Shown: positions 24,501 through 31,800 of the stretch, in pieces
Layout of the letters: every line of letters starts with the position of its first letter
Numbering within the stretch: the stretch's first letter is position 1
Assembly: GCF_963678635.1 (NCBI RefSeq)
Contig: NC_087069.1
Coordinates: forward strand, 14,730,660-14,794,659
DNA length: 64,000 bases
Direction of reading: 5' to 3'
Source of the DNA: Symsagittifera roscoffensis
Lineage: Eukaryota > Xenacoelomorpha > Acoela > Convolutidae
Notes under the pieces: model-generated
The model's input: only the letters and a program-made list of their open reading frames with translations
What the model was told of the DNA's origin: nothing
Database searches by the model: none
Program-made: the position numbers and the translations under genes

Positions 24501-27500
24501 AAAGCCATTCTGATGAAATAAGTGGGATACTTTTTAGGGGAAAATGTTCTGTTTGTATTGCTGAGTTGTACTGAGTACAAAATACTAAGACTTCTCTCAT
24601 TCAACATCATGATAACTTAAAAAAAAAAAGAAAAACTTAGTCAGAGAAACAAATCTTAAGCCATGTATAACGATTGAAAAAAAAGAACAAAATAACAAAA
24701 TTAGTCCATGGATGAAAAGTGTAATCAAAAAATGACTAAAACAGAAGTCAGGGCTTCCAGATCTGATGTATCGCTGCAAAAAGAGATTCGGAAAAAAATA
24801 CTTTTTACCCAGCCTGTAGAACATAATTTGGTGTTGTAAACTTTTACGGTATTATGATTTCTATGATTAGTGTCAACCATTTGCCTGAATATGTACATAA
24901 TTCGTTCTCTTTCATCATTATGACTGCTATTGATAATGGTCATTAGAAAAAAAAGTAGAGGTAGAACAGAAATGGATGAAAAACAAATTTGTCGACTCTT
25001 ACTTAAATGAAAAAAAATTATGATTGACGTAAATGTTATGAACATTTTTATGTTGAAATGCTGCAAGACTTTTAGAATTGCGTGCAGTTGTTTAGAACTC
25101 AAACCCATCCAAATCAAACCCATCCTATTAGTACTTTTTTCAACGTTCCATTTTCATTTAATTCTGAACTACGTTTTTGACAATATCTCACTGATAGCTG
25201 AGATTTTGAGTAAATACACTTATGATACAAAAGGTTTTCTGAGATTTGAACATTAAATCCGTCATGATGCCAGGTTTCAACACTATTAATGGAATTACTA
25301 CAAACAATTTTACTTTTTCTTTAGCTCCAAATTTCACATGTAAATCATTTTTGAAAACTAGCTCCATATTACCATTAGATATAAATTCTATTATTTCATT
25401 AAGACCATTTATCCACGGGGGAAAGGACCAACACAAGAGCTGTACAGCTCATGACGGTGAACCGCTGTTCTGCTCCTGTTCAAGAACTGCATGCAATTTT
25501 TTGGTTTATTTTTCGGGCTGGTAATGTTGCTTCATCCTGATGGTGCGCCTCGAACATCCGACCTTTCGATCCAGAGGCCGAGACGTAACCACTTCACCGC
25601 CGCTCCCCTCTATAATGAGAGAAACAGCAGAAGTAATTAATCCATCTATCCAGGGGCGGATTTAGGGGGGGGGGCGGGGGGGGGGGGGGGCGGACGCTCC
25701 TTCCTCAGGGATTCGACCCCCTGCCGACCCAAAGGGTCCCCTCATTGATACTTTTTCAGAAATCCATTTTTGGCGGACCGACCCTAAAGTTTTTCTAAAG
25801 GAGCCTTTGGCGCCAATATATACTAACTTTGAGGGGGAGCGCGCGCCAAAAAAACGCAATTTTTTTGTCAAAATTTTTCAAAAAGTGCCCAAAAACGGCT
25901 TTTTTGACTGTTTTTTCAAAAATTTGCCTGCGGCGCAGAAAGTTTTGCCAAAATAGGAGCAAAACAGTGCTTTGGGGGAGCTCCAAAAAAAAAAAGGTCG
26001 TCAAAATTTTGGAAAATTTTTCGAAAATCCGCCCCCCCCTCGAGAAAATCCTAGATCCGCCCCTGGTTACAAGCACAACAAATTTTGAAGTAAAACAAGA
26101 CTGCTCATAATCAGGGTGAAGCCCTGAATGTTCCGACTGCATTTTAAGGTTTATGGAGCAGTAATAACATAAAAAATTTGGTGAAACAAAACAAAAAGAA
26201 CCTAAAAAAAAAAAAAAAAAGGTCGTCAAAATTTTGGAAAATTTTTCGAAAATCCGCCCCCCTCTCGAGAAAATCCTAGATCCGCCCCTGCATCTATCTA
26301 TAGTTTTTGGAACCTTTTCAGAGTCTCAGTTAGTCCATTTTCAGTCTATGAGTTTTTATATTTTTTTTAGTTCCGTTTCTAGCTATAACGTTGTCAATGC
26401 TCTCTCGATCTCTCGATTTTATATATGATGTTGCGGTAGTGGAAACGCATTGAAAAGAAAAAGCTCAGCCTTTTTATTTGTGCTATGCAGTTGAAAACAA
26501 TTTTAGCTTTTGGAGCTGCGCTAGGGTTTTGATTTTTATCTCTCAAGCACACAACATCAAAAAGTTCAAAGATGAAGGATATTTTTGTGGAATCCACAAT
26601 CGAACTTTGTACATCATTCTTACGGACTACCGAGAAAAGATAATTAGGGGAAAGTGCGTTCACAAAATTTTTTTTGTTAATGTCGTAAAAAACGCGAGCA
26701 ATTTCAAAATATTAATTTGACTTTTTCCACTAAATATACAATGTAAAATGTTGGATGATTTCTAATTCTTGTTGCCTTCAATTGAGTTTTAATTAGAGAA
26801 GTAACCGGATTTGATTTTGACGGCAATCCGGATCCGGATCTTACTGCTGGATTCAAGATTTTGGAACCGTTTTCCGGAATTCTTTTATGGTACATATGGG
26901 TAACTGCACAATGCAGTCTTTTCTTTTCGAGTTTCCAATAACTTTTCAAAGATTTTTTGGGCTAATTCTATAAAACTTGAAATTCTGAACTGAAAAAATG
27001 AAGAAAACTTTGAAACCAACTTATTCATCTATCAATTTATCATTTTTCATTAATGAGAATACAATGATCTTTGGAAATTCAAATTGAAAAACAAAAAAAA
27101 AACATTCAAGACAAATCAGAGGTTAAGTGGAAATTTCACACACAAAAAAATGCGTTTGATGTTTTCCCCAAAAATATAATGTAAACAGATTAACTTACAA
27201 AATTTGAACACTTTGTAAAAAAATCGAAAGCTTCTACTGGAAAAAATCATAGGATGAAGACAAACTGCTTTGACAACAATAGTTGGGGCGAAAAATAGTA
27301 TTGGTGGTTTTAAACATTTTTATTTCAAAACCAAACTGTCCACTGGATAGGCAAACAATCTTTCGTGGATTCCATTCCAGAGACAAGTCTTTAAACATTT
27401 TAAAATTTTGTCGGAACGATCAAAGAGAATAAAAGAACAAAAGAAGAGCAAAAGCAGCGTCCTGTTGCGGAATCCGCTTACAATTCGCAAAATACACAGT

Positions 27501-28387
27501 TTGGCCTCGTATTGTTCGTTCACATATTTGAATTTTTTACATACAAAGAAGTGTCTGATAGCTATTGCCCCATCCAAAACAAAATAAAATAATCAGAAAA
27601 CTTGAAAATAGTCAAATTGACAAAAAAAATTGCATGAAAAATTGCTATTTTATTGTTGAAAAGCTTTTTTTAGTACAAAATGTGGCTACATTACTTGCAA
27701 AAAAACTAATCTATCCAGCGTTTAAAATTAAGTTTTGTTATGTGTTTTGTTGTTTTGGTCAACATATAGCCATTTTAACTGAAATTTGCTAGCCTCGTTA
27801 AAAATGGTCTAACTTTTTTATTTCATTTTCAAATGATTTTTTATTGAATGTTGACTCTGTTGTAATCTCAAAAAGTGTAAATTTCATTATTTCATAATTT
27901 GTTCAAAAACGAGTAGATTGTTTTTTATTGTTATTTTATTTTTCAGAGCAAAATTGGGAACAAAACGAAAATTCATCGCTAAATCTGCGCTAATTTACTA
28001 TTATACGGTGGAAAATGTTTAAATTCATCGTTAAATAAATCACCGCTGAATCAGCGCTTATTCGGCTCTTATATTTGCTTTTTCGGTGAAAAAATTGAAT
28101 TTAATCGCTATTTCATTATACTCAGCGGTGAAATTTTATTTTAGTTTAATGCTTAGCGCTAAGTCATTGATGGTGATCACTGTTTTTACAAATTTTCCTA
28201 TCGCTAATTTGCAATGGAACTCAACCTGGTAAGCTTTATTTGTTTTAAACAAGGGCCCTTAAATTATAATAAAATAAGATAAGAAAAGTGTTACCTTTAT
28301 GTGCTGATCTTGCCGATAGCTGCACCCGTCACAAATTTCGGAGTCTTCATCACTTGGGAAAAACTTGATACAGAATCGGCGCGAAAA
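3347..28387 (-). CDS. TRPM-family cation channel, partial (N-terminus to S4), ten exons
   Basis: This is a divergent member of the TRPM (melastatin TRP) family, membrane cation channels that work as tetramers. Ten exons on the minus strand can be placed: 28387-28295, 24492-24105, 24025-23731, 23005-22810, 22486-22120, 21618-21316, 20900-20682, 19268-18499, 4321-4235 and 3547-3347. Donor and acceptor phases agree at every join, giving about 973 codons. Domain order matches the family: Cys motif, SLOG/MHR nucleotide-binding region, MHR helices, pre-S1, S1-S2, S3, S4 with R...SRKLGP. Pore, TRP helix and any C-terminal enzyme domain are outside the window, so the subfamily (TRPM2-like or other) cannot be settled. 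The start codon is uncertain: ATG at 28490 reads through in frame. Exon 9 (S3) is the least certain. No frameshift or stop breaks the inferred frame. Confidence 0.85.
3926..4155. mobile_element. Truncated hAT-type MITE fragment
   Basis: The stretch begins with AGTAGCGGATTTAGGGGGAG, close to the hAT-MITE terminus seen elsewhere. It continues with the family's internal blocks (TTTTCTAAAG, a version of GAGTGGAGTGC, AAAAAGTGCCTAAAAACG). The right terminus is missing. It sits between exons 9 and 10 of the TRPM-like gene. Confidence 0.65.
4235..4321 (-). CDS. TRPM-like exon 9 (probable S3)
   Basis: A candidate 87-base exon, phase 0 at both ends, so it joins exon 8 (phase 0 out) and exon 10 (phase 0 in). 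The acceptor is a pyrimidine-rich stretch ending GTCGAAG and the donor is a consensus GTAAGT. It encodes 29 residues containing VLFVIKIFIYSESILGLVGR, a hydrophobic helix where S3 should be. Its length is short for the S2-S3 region of TRPM proteins. The acceptor could instead lie further upstream, because the frame stays open to about 4464. Placement rests on phase, splice signals and hydrophobicity rather than on clear residue identity. Confidence 0.5.
4436..6181. other. Intron sequence, no supported feature
   Basis: This AT-rich stretch lies inside the 14 kb intron of the TRPM-like gene. It holds only short open frames on both strands with no splice context or recognisable motif. The longest, 5846-6187 on the plus strand (113 codons), runs into the 12-base array and shows no known domain. 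Confidence 0.6.
6881..7072. repeat. 96-base higher-order repeat (8 units) in the 12-base array
   Basis: A block starting GAACAATTTGTCGGACTC at 6881 recurs at 6977, an offset of exactly 96 bases or eight units. It carries the same private variants (AATTTGTCGGACTCAAAAT, ATTTACACG). This shows local duplication of a multi-unit block. Confidence 0.85.
10781..11560. repeat. About 324-base higher-order repeat (27 units)
   Basis: A block starting with AAAACAGATTCAAACACATA at 10781 recurs near 11105 (with a small change, AAAACGATTAAAACTC) and near 11428. The offsets are about 324 and 323 bases. Each copy carries the same sequence of variants, including CCAAACATGG, AGATAAGCGTACAC and ACACCTGGTCG. The three copies are clearly derived from one 27-unit block. 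Confidence 0.85.
12903..13350. repeat. 228-base higher-order repeat (19 units)
   Basis: The block beginning ACACAAATTCGAACAAATAG at 12903 recurs at 13131, an offset of 228 bases or 19 units. Shared private variants include AAGGACGAAC, AGTTGAGCGCAAAG and CAAGTTTGA. The two copies differ by only a few bases, so the duplication is recent relative to the array. Confidence 0.85.
13394..14373. repeat. Near-identical tandem duplication, 487-base copies at 493-base spacing
   Basis: The segment 13394-13880 is repeated at 13887-14373, with the filler GATCTA at the junction. I see only a handful of differences (for example TTAGCCGGACAC against TTAGTCGAACAC, and AATATAATTACGG against AATACAATTACGG). The copies include the last array units plus about 90 bases of unique flank ending CCGCAATTT. 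The duplication is therefore younger than the array and extends past its edge. Confidence 0.93.
14665..15203 (+). mobile_element. Helentron-like non-autonomous element, full copy
   Basis: One copy of a family of about 530 bases. In this orientation it starts TTGTTCCGACTTTCGATACG and ends GATACGAGCAGT(C/T)TTGTT. Both ends carry a small hairpin: CTTTCGATACGAAAG at the left and CAGGGCTTCGCCCTG, corrupted in this copy, about 12 bases from the right end. GTTCCGACT at the left and AGTCGGAAC near the right form subterminal inverted repeats. There is no flanking target duplication that I can see. These traits suggest a Helitron or Helentron relative, but that class call is inference. Internal markers are CGGGGTGGG, ATTAACGCGCGATATAAT, ATGGCGTGTGGG. 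Confidence 0.75.
15486..15533 (+). mobile_element. Helentron-like terminal fragment
   Basis: Only the right-hand end of the family is present: AGTCGGAACATTCAAGG, the degenerate hairpin, and ATACGAGCAGTCT. It lies 280 bases after the full copy at 14.7 kb. Confidence 0.6.
16107..16170 (-). mobile_element. Helentron-like terminal fragment, opposite orientation
   Basis: AACAAGACTGCTCTTGTATC is followed by a decayed hairpin and the GTTCC..GACT-like segment, then ordinary sequence. This is a truncated right end of the family on the minus strand. Confidence 0.55.
16355..16864 (+). mobile_element. Helentron-like element, first of a head-to-tail pair
   Basis: A diverged full-length copy. It starts CCGACTTTTGTAACGAAAGT and ends in a decayed version of the terminal hairpin plus GCCGTCTTGTT. 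The next copy starts immediately at its end with no spacer. Confidence 0.75.
16865..17396 (+). mobile_element. Helentron-like element, second of a head-to-tail pair
   Basis: A better-preserved copy with an intact left hairpin (CTTTCGATACGAAAG) and right hairpin (CAGGGCTTCGCCCTG). It ends ATACGAGCAGTCTTGTT. It abuts the copy at 16355-16864 directly, a tandem arrangement often seen in the Helentron group. Confidence 0.8.
17397..18498. other. Intron sequence, no supported feature
   Basis: This part of the large TRPM-like intron is not occupied by a recognised repeat. A B-box-like GGGTTCAAATCTC at about 17750 hints at a tRNA-derived repeat, but no convincing A box or arms accompany it. Confidence 0.5.
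18499..19268 (-). CDS. TRPM-like exon 8: MHR end, pre-S1, S1 and S2
   Basis: The exon is 770 bases, phase 1 in and phase 0 out. The acceptor is TTTTTTTTTAG; the donor GTTTAC follows CTTGAG. It begins VWIFNEQFTKDLILNE and contains LDIALYTRAKVFISHVAVQ, matching the conserved TRPM segment that precedes the membrane (L.LA....+.F..H...Q). A hydrophobic pre-S1 stretch (LLLAAFFPFCAI) follows. A polar, weakly conserved insert of about 95 residues follows, then S1 (FSLHFLFFVSFLLFYSWFLV) and S2 (FIFILNSCYFLEAFVLLLRV). The insert between pre-S1 and S1 is rich in Ser, Asn and Asp and is probably cytoplasmic. Confidence 0.85.
19391..19677 (-). mobile_element. Degenerate hAT-type MITE
   Basis: The stretch runs from CAAGGGTGGATCTAGGA to TTAAATCCACCACTG, both diverged versions of the MITE ends. 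Inside are GCCAAATTTTGAAGGCGCAG and GACGGGCGCTACCCCTAAGT, which resemble the family's internal blocks. No clear target duplication remains. It lies in the intron between exons 7 and 8. Confidence 0.6.
19862..20561 (+). mobile_element. CAGATCTGAAAT fold-back repeat, copy A
   Basis: A repeat of about 700 bases studded with CAGATCTGAAAT and its complement, so each palindromic AGATCT core can pair with the next. It starts CCCAGGGGATTTTCTGTGCA and ends CAGATCTGTTTTAGAAAATT followed by TACTAGG. The minus-strand copy at 38313-39043 shares the full length. It lies between exons 7 and 8 of the TRPM-like gene. Confidence 0.75.
20682..20900 (-). CDS. TRPM-like exon 7: MHR helices
   Basis: The exon is 219 bases, phase 1 at both ends, with acceptor TTTTTTTTAG and donor GTAATG. 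It encodes EAAIELFWWSILNCQLHLSK followed by LLWKMSQHQLALSLIAISL. This matches the TRPM signature in which a helical repeat reads (D/E)LL.WA......LA...W.......AL. The second half is charged and leads into exon 8. Confidence 0.9.
21316..21618 (-). CDS. TRPM-like exon 6: ankyrin-like helices of the MHR
   Basis: The exon is 303 bases, phase 1 at both ends, with acceptor ACTTTTTCAG and donor GTTAGA. It encodes LVEEQIEFFELFLSLDLELR followed by KYINPSELQELYKLS. This corresponds to the family motif in which a helix ending in (F)V.LFL..G is followed by L..FL....L..LY. The rest is a diverged helical linker. Confidence 0.9.
22120..22486 (-). CDS. TRPM-like exon 5: linker after the SLOG domain
   Basis: The exon is 367 bases, phase 0 in and phase 1 out, with acceptor CATTTGAG and donor GTGATT. 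It includes FRELLTVYRLDR and ..CIFLSLLKG, corresponding to the TRPM segment (+.LLTVF+.D.....D..IL.ALLK) after the nucleotide-binding domain. Residues upstream are rich in Lys and Arg. Confidence 0.88.
22810..23005 (-). CDS. TRPM-like exon 4: C-terminal half of the SLOG/MHR nucleotide-binding domain
   Basis: The exon is 196 bases, phase 2 in and phase 0 out. It encodes TLLVIGGDLGTLDHVANSLV followed by NGIPVVLCQGSGGVADII. This is the diagnostic TRPM pattern in which (V.L.GGP.T) is followed by (.P.VV..GSGR.AD.I). The donor chosen is GTTCTG after ATTGGG, because the frame closes 45 bases further on. The acceptor TTTTCCAG at 23006-23013 is one half of the target duplication of a hAT element. Confidence 0.9.
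23006..23409. mobile_element. hAT-type MITE with perfect 8-base target duplication at a splice acceptor
   Basis: The element itself is 23014-23401 (388 bases). It begins CAGGGGCGGATTTAGG and ends CCTAAATCCGCCCCTG, a 16-base perfect inverted terminus. It is flanked by CTGGAAAA at 23006-23013 and 23402-23409, an exact 8-base duplication typical of hAT. On the minus strand that duplication reads TTTTCCAG, the last eight bases of the 3' splice site of exon 4. The element carries no transposase. Confidence 0.93.
23731..24025 (-). CDS. TRPM-like exon 3: middle of the SLOG/MHR domain
   Basis: The exon is 295 bases, phase 1 in and phase 2 out, with acceptor ATTGCAG and donor GTACAG. It encodes LQAWMGLSRKQLHVIGIVNW and later NPLFSKFISVQGG. 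In TRPM proteins this is the segment (.......+...IGIA.WG) followed by (L...HSHF..VD.G). The His-Ser-His of that second motif is replaced by Leu-Phe-Ser, so the pocket may differ from TRPM2. Confidence 0.88.
24105..24492 (-). CDS. TRPM-like exon 2: N-terminal half of the SLOG/MHR domain
   Basis: The exon is 388 bases, phase 0 in and phase 1 out, with acceptor ATCTTTAG and donor GTGACT. It encodes FLAPLERWAESSLKW at the start, then WKTPAPDFIVSVIGTA and NVWVIGGGTLHGVDKLV. The last two match the TRPM pattern in which W.L..P.L.ISV.GGA is followed by (A)WI.TGG...GV...V. The TGG of the family is GGG here. Confidence 0.92.
25061..25123 (-). pseudogene. Decayed duplicate of TRPM-like exon 3
   Basis: On the minus strand this reads TGGATGGGTTTGAGTTCTAA followed by ACAACTGCACG. 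That differs from the matching part of exon 3 (24010-23980) at only a few of 31 positions. Its translation is WMGLSSKQLHAI against WMGLSRKQLHVI in exon 3. Homology fades after that. It lies in the first intron, upstream of exon 2, so it is out of order for a functional exon. Confidence 0.6.
25385..25615 (-). repeat. tRNA-derived SINE-like repeat
   Basis: On the minus strand, from about 25615, GGGGAGCGGCGGTGAAGTGG is followed by TTACGTCTCGGCC, then TCGGATGTTCGAGGCGCACC. These look like a tRNA D arm with A box and a T arm with B box at tRNA spacing. The anticodon region has an enlarged loop, so it is not a working tRNA. An unrelated body follows with a palindromic GAGCTGTACAGCTC. It lies in the first intron of the TRPM-like gene. 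Confidence 0.6.
25643..26298. mobile_element. Chimeric hAT MITE containing a Helentron-like fragment
   Basis: The element is 25651-26290, flanked by exact 8-base duplications CATCTATC (25643-25650 and 26291-26298). The left terminus is CAGGGGCGGATTTAGG. The right terminus block (AAAGGTCGTCAAAATTTTGG through ATCCGCCCCTG) occurs twice, ending at 26065 and again at 26290. Between the two is a minus-oriented Helentron-like end (26097-26200, ACAAGACTGCTCATAATCAG onward). The outer duplications show that the whole composite either moved as a unit or was rearranged after insertion. Confidence 0.85.
27320..27577 (-). pseudogene. Possible decayed duplicate of the TRPM-like exon 8 region
   Basis: An 85-codon open frame contains LLFFCSFILFDRSDKILKC. 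This is reminiscent of LFFVSFLLFYSWFLVRKC in S1 of exon 8. The adjacent 24 bases from 27488 (CAAAATACACAGTTTGGCCT plus CGTA) are identical to intron sequence next to the exon 8 acceptor (19316-19339). The two pieces of similarity together suggest a duplicated copy, but the protein match alone would be weak. Confidence 0.4.
28295..28387 (-). CDS. TRPM-like exon 1: N-terminal cysteine motif
   Basis: The exon is 93 bases, phase 0 at both ends if the acceptor CGGATGAGCAG is used; the donor is GTAACA. It encodes RRFCIKFFPSDEDSEICDGC and ends SYRQDQHIK. In the family this is C..F.PS......C.CG.....H, just before the SLOG domain. Here the C-C-C-G order is changed to C-D-G-C. The frame is also open upstream to an ATG at 28490, so this could be a longer first exon beginning MKKAALTVIKNQ. 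No promoter is recognisable. Confidence 0.75.
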
Positions 28388-28490
28388 CTGCTCATCCGAA
28401 AAAAAGTTAGCGAAAAATCGCTTTTTTGTAAGCTTTTTGTTAGCTTTTTGAACTTGTTGATTTTTTATAACAGTGAGCGCCGCTTTTTTC

Positions 28491-29690
28491 ATGGCTATAA
28501 ATCCAGAGGTTGCAAATACAGTGTAAAATTTCAATTACAAAAATTTTTCCATTTTTGGATAAATTTAAAGATTGAAAACTAAAGTGGGCTTAAAAATTAA
28601 AATCAATGATAGTGCAAACGATTCGTAAAGTAGGATAATGGAGTGAAAGAATAACATGAATAAGCATTTTTGAAAACGAATTAAGTTTTTTCGATAAAAG
28701 AAGAGAAATTAAATGTAGAGCAAAATCTCTTTCAAAGGTAAAGTGTTCAAATTGACTCGTCAGATTTCGTGTATTAGGTGCTATTGGATCTGAAACATAA
28801 CTGGCCTTGTTAAATTTAAGTCAATTATTGTTTGCAAGAGAGTAAAATCTAGTTTCAATAATTGTATAAGAACATTCGTTGCATTTAGTCATTGATATAA
28901 ATGCACAGTCATACCTGACATTTGACCAAAATGCGGGACCTTTCACCTTGATATCAGAAAAAAATTAATTTAAACTAGCCACTAGTCGTTTTTTATTTGT
29001 CGATACCAACCAAAAAGGGATGGGCGATATGAAAGCGAACCAATTTATTTATTAAAAATATACTTCATTTTACTTCATATTAATTTTCATATTTTGTATA
29101 TAATTTTGTTCTGAGTTTCTGTAAGCATCGTTCCCCTCCCGAGCACTTTGAAGGGTGTCGCTAACTCGAGGCATGGGCGGACATACTTGAGTTTTCAGCG
29201 TATTAATGGACTATAAGGCCGTAACTTGTGAGTTAAATTGACTATGTCCAACCCAAGGAAAACTTTTGGTCTTTCTCAGTCGCAGGATGTGAACTTGGCG
29301 CAAAATTCACAAAAAATAGAGTGGACATTTATTCTGGCGAACAGAAAAATATAATCTTCTAACCCAGCCATTTTTTTATCTGTCCGGTATTGCTAAATGA
29401 TCCTTAAGAATAAGCCGTGAAACGATTTATAAAGGTTTGAAAACAAAACCCAAAATGGGTTAAACTGAACTATATCCAACAGCTAGAAATTTTAACTTTC
29501 ATTCGCGTCAAAAGGCAACACGAGAATCTAAATTCCAACTGCCAAAGTTCAATCATTCCCAGTTTATTCAAAGTTATACTTGTTTTTTTTTGCATTAGAA
29601 GAGCAAAAAGATTCTTGTGAATTAACTGACTTTTCACTAATTAGTCAAAAACAAACAAAAAATTGAAAAAATAGGATCTTTTTCCTAAAC
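28491..29690. other. Upstream region, no supported feature
   Basis: This AT-rich DNA lies upstream of the first placed TRPM-like exon. I see no clear promoter, no long open frame and no repeat shared with the rest of the window. A further 5' exon of the channel could lie here unseen. Confidence 0.5.
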
Positions 29691-29691
29691 C

Positions 29692-29724
29692 CTCCCCCCC
29701 CCCCCACACACACACACACACACT
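29692..29724. repeat. Poly-C run followed by (CA)n microsatellite
   Basis: About thirteen C residues are followed directly by nine to ten CA dinucleotides. This is a simple-sequence tract. Confidence 0.95.
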
Positions 29725-29849
29725 TTACAGGAGCGTCAATTTTATTGTGTAACTAGTGGTTTTACAGGTTTAAGAATGGCGAAACGGGAAAAGAGCCAAA
29801 AAACTCAAGCAACTTAAGTATTGCATTCAAAATAATCCAGACGTTTCTT

Positions 29850-29935
29850 AGCGGTTATTCGAGTTGGTCAAGGTGGTTGACGCATTGTCTTTAATTGTCC
29901 TTAGTTCATTTAGAAGTCAAATCTATTTATAATTA
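29850..29935 (+). repeat. Left arm of an inverted repeat flanking the BEL/Pao relic
   Basis: ATTCGAGTTGGTCAAGGTGG and the following sixty bases reappear as reverse complement at 35350-35430. About 85% of positions match by eye. The arms lie just outside the two ends of the retrotransposon relic. Confidence 0.75.
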
Positions 29936-30029
29936 GTTCGCAACAAATCATGACATTATTAAATACTTTTACCGCCTTTTGTAATCAATTCCCGTATTTT
30001 TGAACGAAAATGGATCATTAGACTGATCG

Positions 30030-30123
30030 TTGAAACGAGGTGGTGGCAATTCGGTCATGAGTGGCTGTAACCCTCTGCCTTGGAATCTTCTGCAGAGAAA
30101 GCAATTATGTCTCATCTTCTTGA
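30030..30123 (-). pseudogene. BEL/Pao integrase zinc-binding remnant
   Basis: The minus-strand frame reads HNCFLCRRFQGRGLQPLMTE followed by LPPPRF. This fits the family pattern C..C+R..G.P..Q.M..LP..R at the end of the integrase H2C2 domain. It stops shortly after, before any catalytic core. Confidence 0.75.
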
Positions 30124-30464
30124 GTGTTTTTCGGAGCACAATTGATTCCTTTACGTTTAGTATTATTGGATGCTTTGTTGCGTCCGGTAAAGGTGATTTT
30201 CATAGTCATCCCCTTAACCGTATTCCGTTTTCGAGAAAAGGTGACAACTGTTGTAGTTTGTCTTAGTTGTCAATTTGATGTTTGGTTCGTAGTTGATTGT
30301 AGTTGTTAACAAAGGTTTATCGCTGGGATTGTTGATGAAAGAGGAGCTTGGTCTTCGATACTAGCTGAACATATAGCGTTTCCCTTCAATGTATCGGCAA
30401 AAAACTATAACCCGAGCGGTGACCCAATCTAACTTAAACCAGTTTGAAAACCGGGAAGAATCGA

Positions 30465-30692
30465 TTAGTGTTGTAGTTGGGGGGCTAACTGTTGTAGCAA
30501 ACTTTCGTTCAAATTTTTCGGTGATCCCCAAGTAGGCTCATCGTTGAATAGAAAATGCGGAGCATCCAACCAGAGTTTTGGTATGTCTTTAAGTTCAATT
30601 CCCCGTGTGTCTAGCACTGTCTGCTGGTTGTGTTTACCATGGATGTGTTTCCATTGGTCGGCTGTGCGTAAAGTAAGTATTTCACCTTTCAA
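30465..30692 (-). pseudogene. BEL/Pao pol fragment between RNase H and integrase
   Basis: The open frame contains ADQWKHIHGKHNQQTVLDTR, then GIELKDIPKLWLDAPHFL. This is the W+HV.G..NPAD..(S/T)RG......LW..GP.FL motif of Pao elements, with the NPAD core decayed to NQQT. Confidence 0.8.
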
Positions 30693-30716
30693 GAACTCTG
30701 TTTGCGCAGTAAAATT

Positions 30717-30962
30717 TCAGTTTACCGGGTGATGCGATCCAGGACAAAACAGTAGTGCTATCTGTCCAAAATGAGTGGTGTGGGGCTTCATTTGTAAATC
30801 ATCAGTAGCGAACTTGCACGGCCGTGCAACCAAAAGGGCGGCTTGTATTTCCAGTTTTGGAATGCTCTCTTGGTTCAGTGGTGCTAACTTTGTTCTGCCA
30901 ATTAAAAAAGTAGTGTGTATGCCAGAGCTACCTGCAGTTTGGAAGTAGATACCAATAGCCAT
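30717..30962 (-). pseudogene. BEL/Pao RNase H fragment
   Basis: The frame contains IGRTKLAPLNQESIPKLEIQ followed by AALLVAR. This corresponds to the Pao RNase H signature (.+++.APL+..SIP+LEL.AA..A). The upstream YFQ and downstream remains are open for 81 codons only. Confidence 0.82.
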
Positions 30963-31437
30963 TGCGTCGTGCGACGCGTCGCGGAAAACATGAAGCCGTT
31001 CATCTTTAGGTGACAGCTGTGGACCGATTTAGCGCGGCAGCCTCACAGGGGCAAATTGTTTGCACCGGTCAACCCAATTGTCAATTATCGGAACGAACCA
31101 CTGAGCACAATTTAGATGACATACTTCCACAGTTCTTGAAGAGGACCGTTCGGAGTGTAGATGTTGTAGTATTGGTTACCACGAACATCGTATCGTGAGT
31201 TGTGTACCATTCGACACCCAGGACTGTATTGTATCACTAGTACAATTTTTGTCTCCATCAATGGAGTACATGACGTCAAGACTGTTATTTACGAACTTAG
31301 TAAGGTTGAATCCCCCTGTCTTAAAGATGATTTTATTTGTAAAATAGAGGTAGTAGCCTCATTTGTCGAGCTGAACAAGTGAACAAAGTCGTCCATGTAA
31401 AAGTTTTTATGAAGCAGTTGAGCAAAATTGGGCTTTG

Positions 31438-31800
31438 TCACGCAGTAACCGGCAGCTGTTTTTTGAAGCGCAAAAATGGCAATGGATGGTTAGCATTATG
31501 TACCAAAGGAAAGTCGCGTGTTTTGGTATTGCTTGATACCACTTTTGGTAAGCCAAAGGAAGCTTTTTGATCTTCATCTTTAATATCTATTTGCATAAAC
31601 ATGACTTCACTATCCGCCAATACAGACACAGGTTTTTTCCCGAAACCGTAGTAGAAGGCCAAACAGGTTGTTCAGGATTCAGTTTCAAGGCAAGAGTTCA
31701 ACGAGACGCTTTTGTACGTTGAAGCAGCGTCGGCCACTCTGCGTAACTTCCCGGATTTGTTTGGATTACAAACAAGTTGATGTGGGAGGTGCCCAAGCAA
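31438..31800 (-). pseudogene. BEL/Pao reverse transcriptase fragment, frameshifted
   Basis: One frame reads NPNKSGKLRRVADAASTYKS then VSLNSCL, the start of the Pao RT (NPNKPGK+R.V.DA...Y.G.SLN). A second frame at 31662-31438 reads VLADSEVMFMQIDIKDEDQK, the (.AD...M..Q..+...D) block that follows. The two are in different frames, so the gene is broken. Confidence 0.82.

Noticed and set aside
27965..28250. Repeated CGCTAA / CAGCGGTGAA phrases as a MITE
   Set aside because: Possible, but I could not define ends, a target duplication or a second copy.
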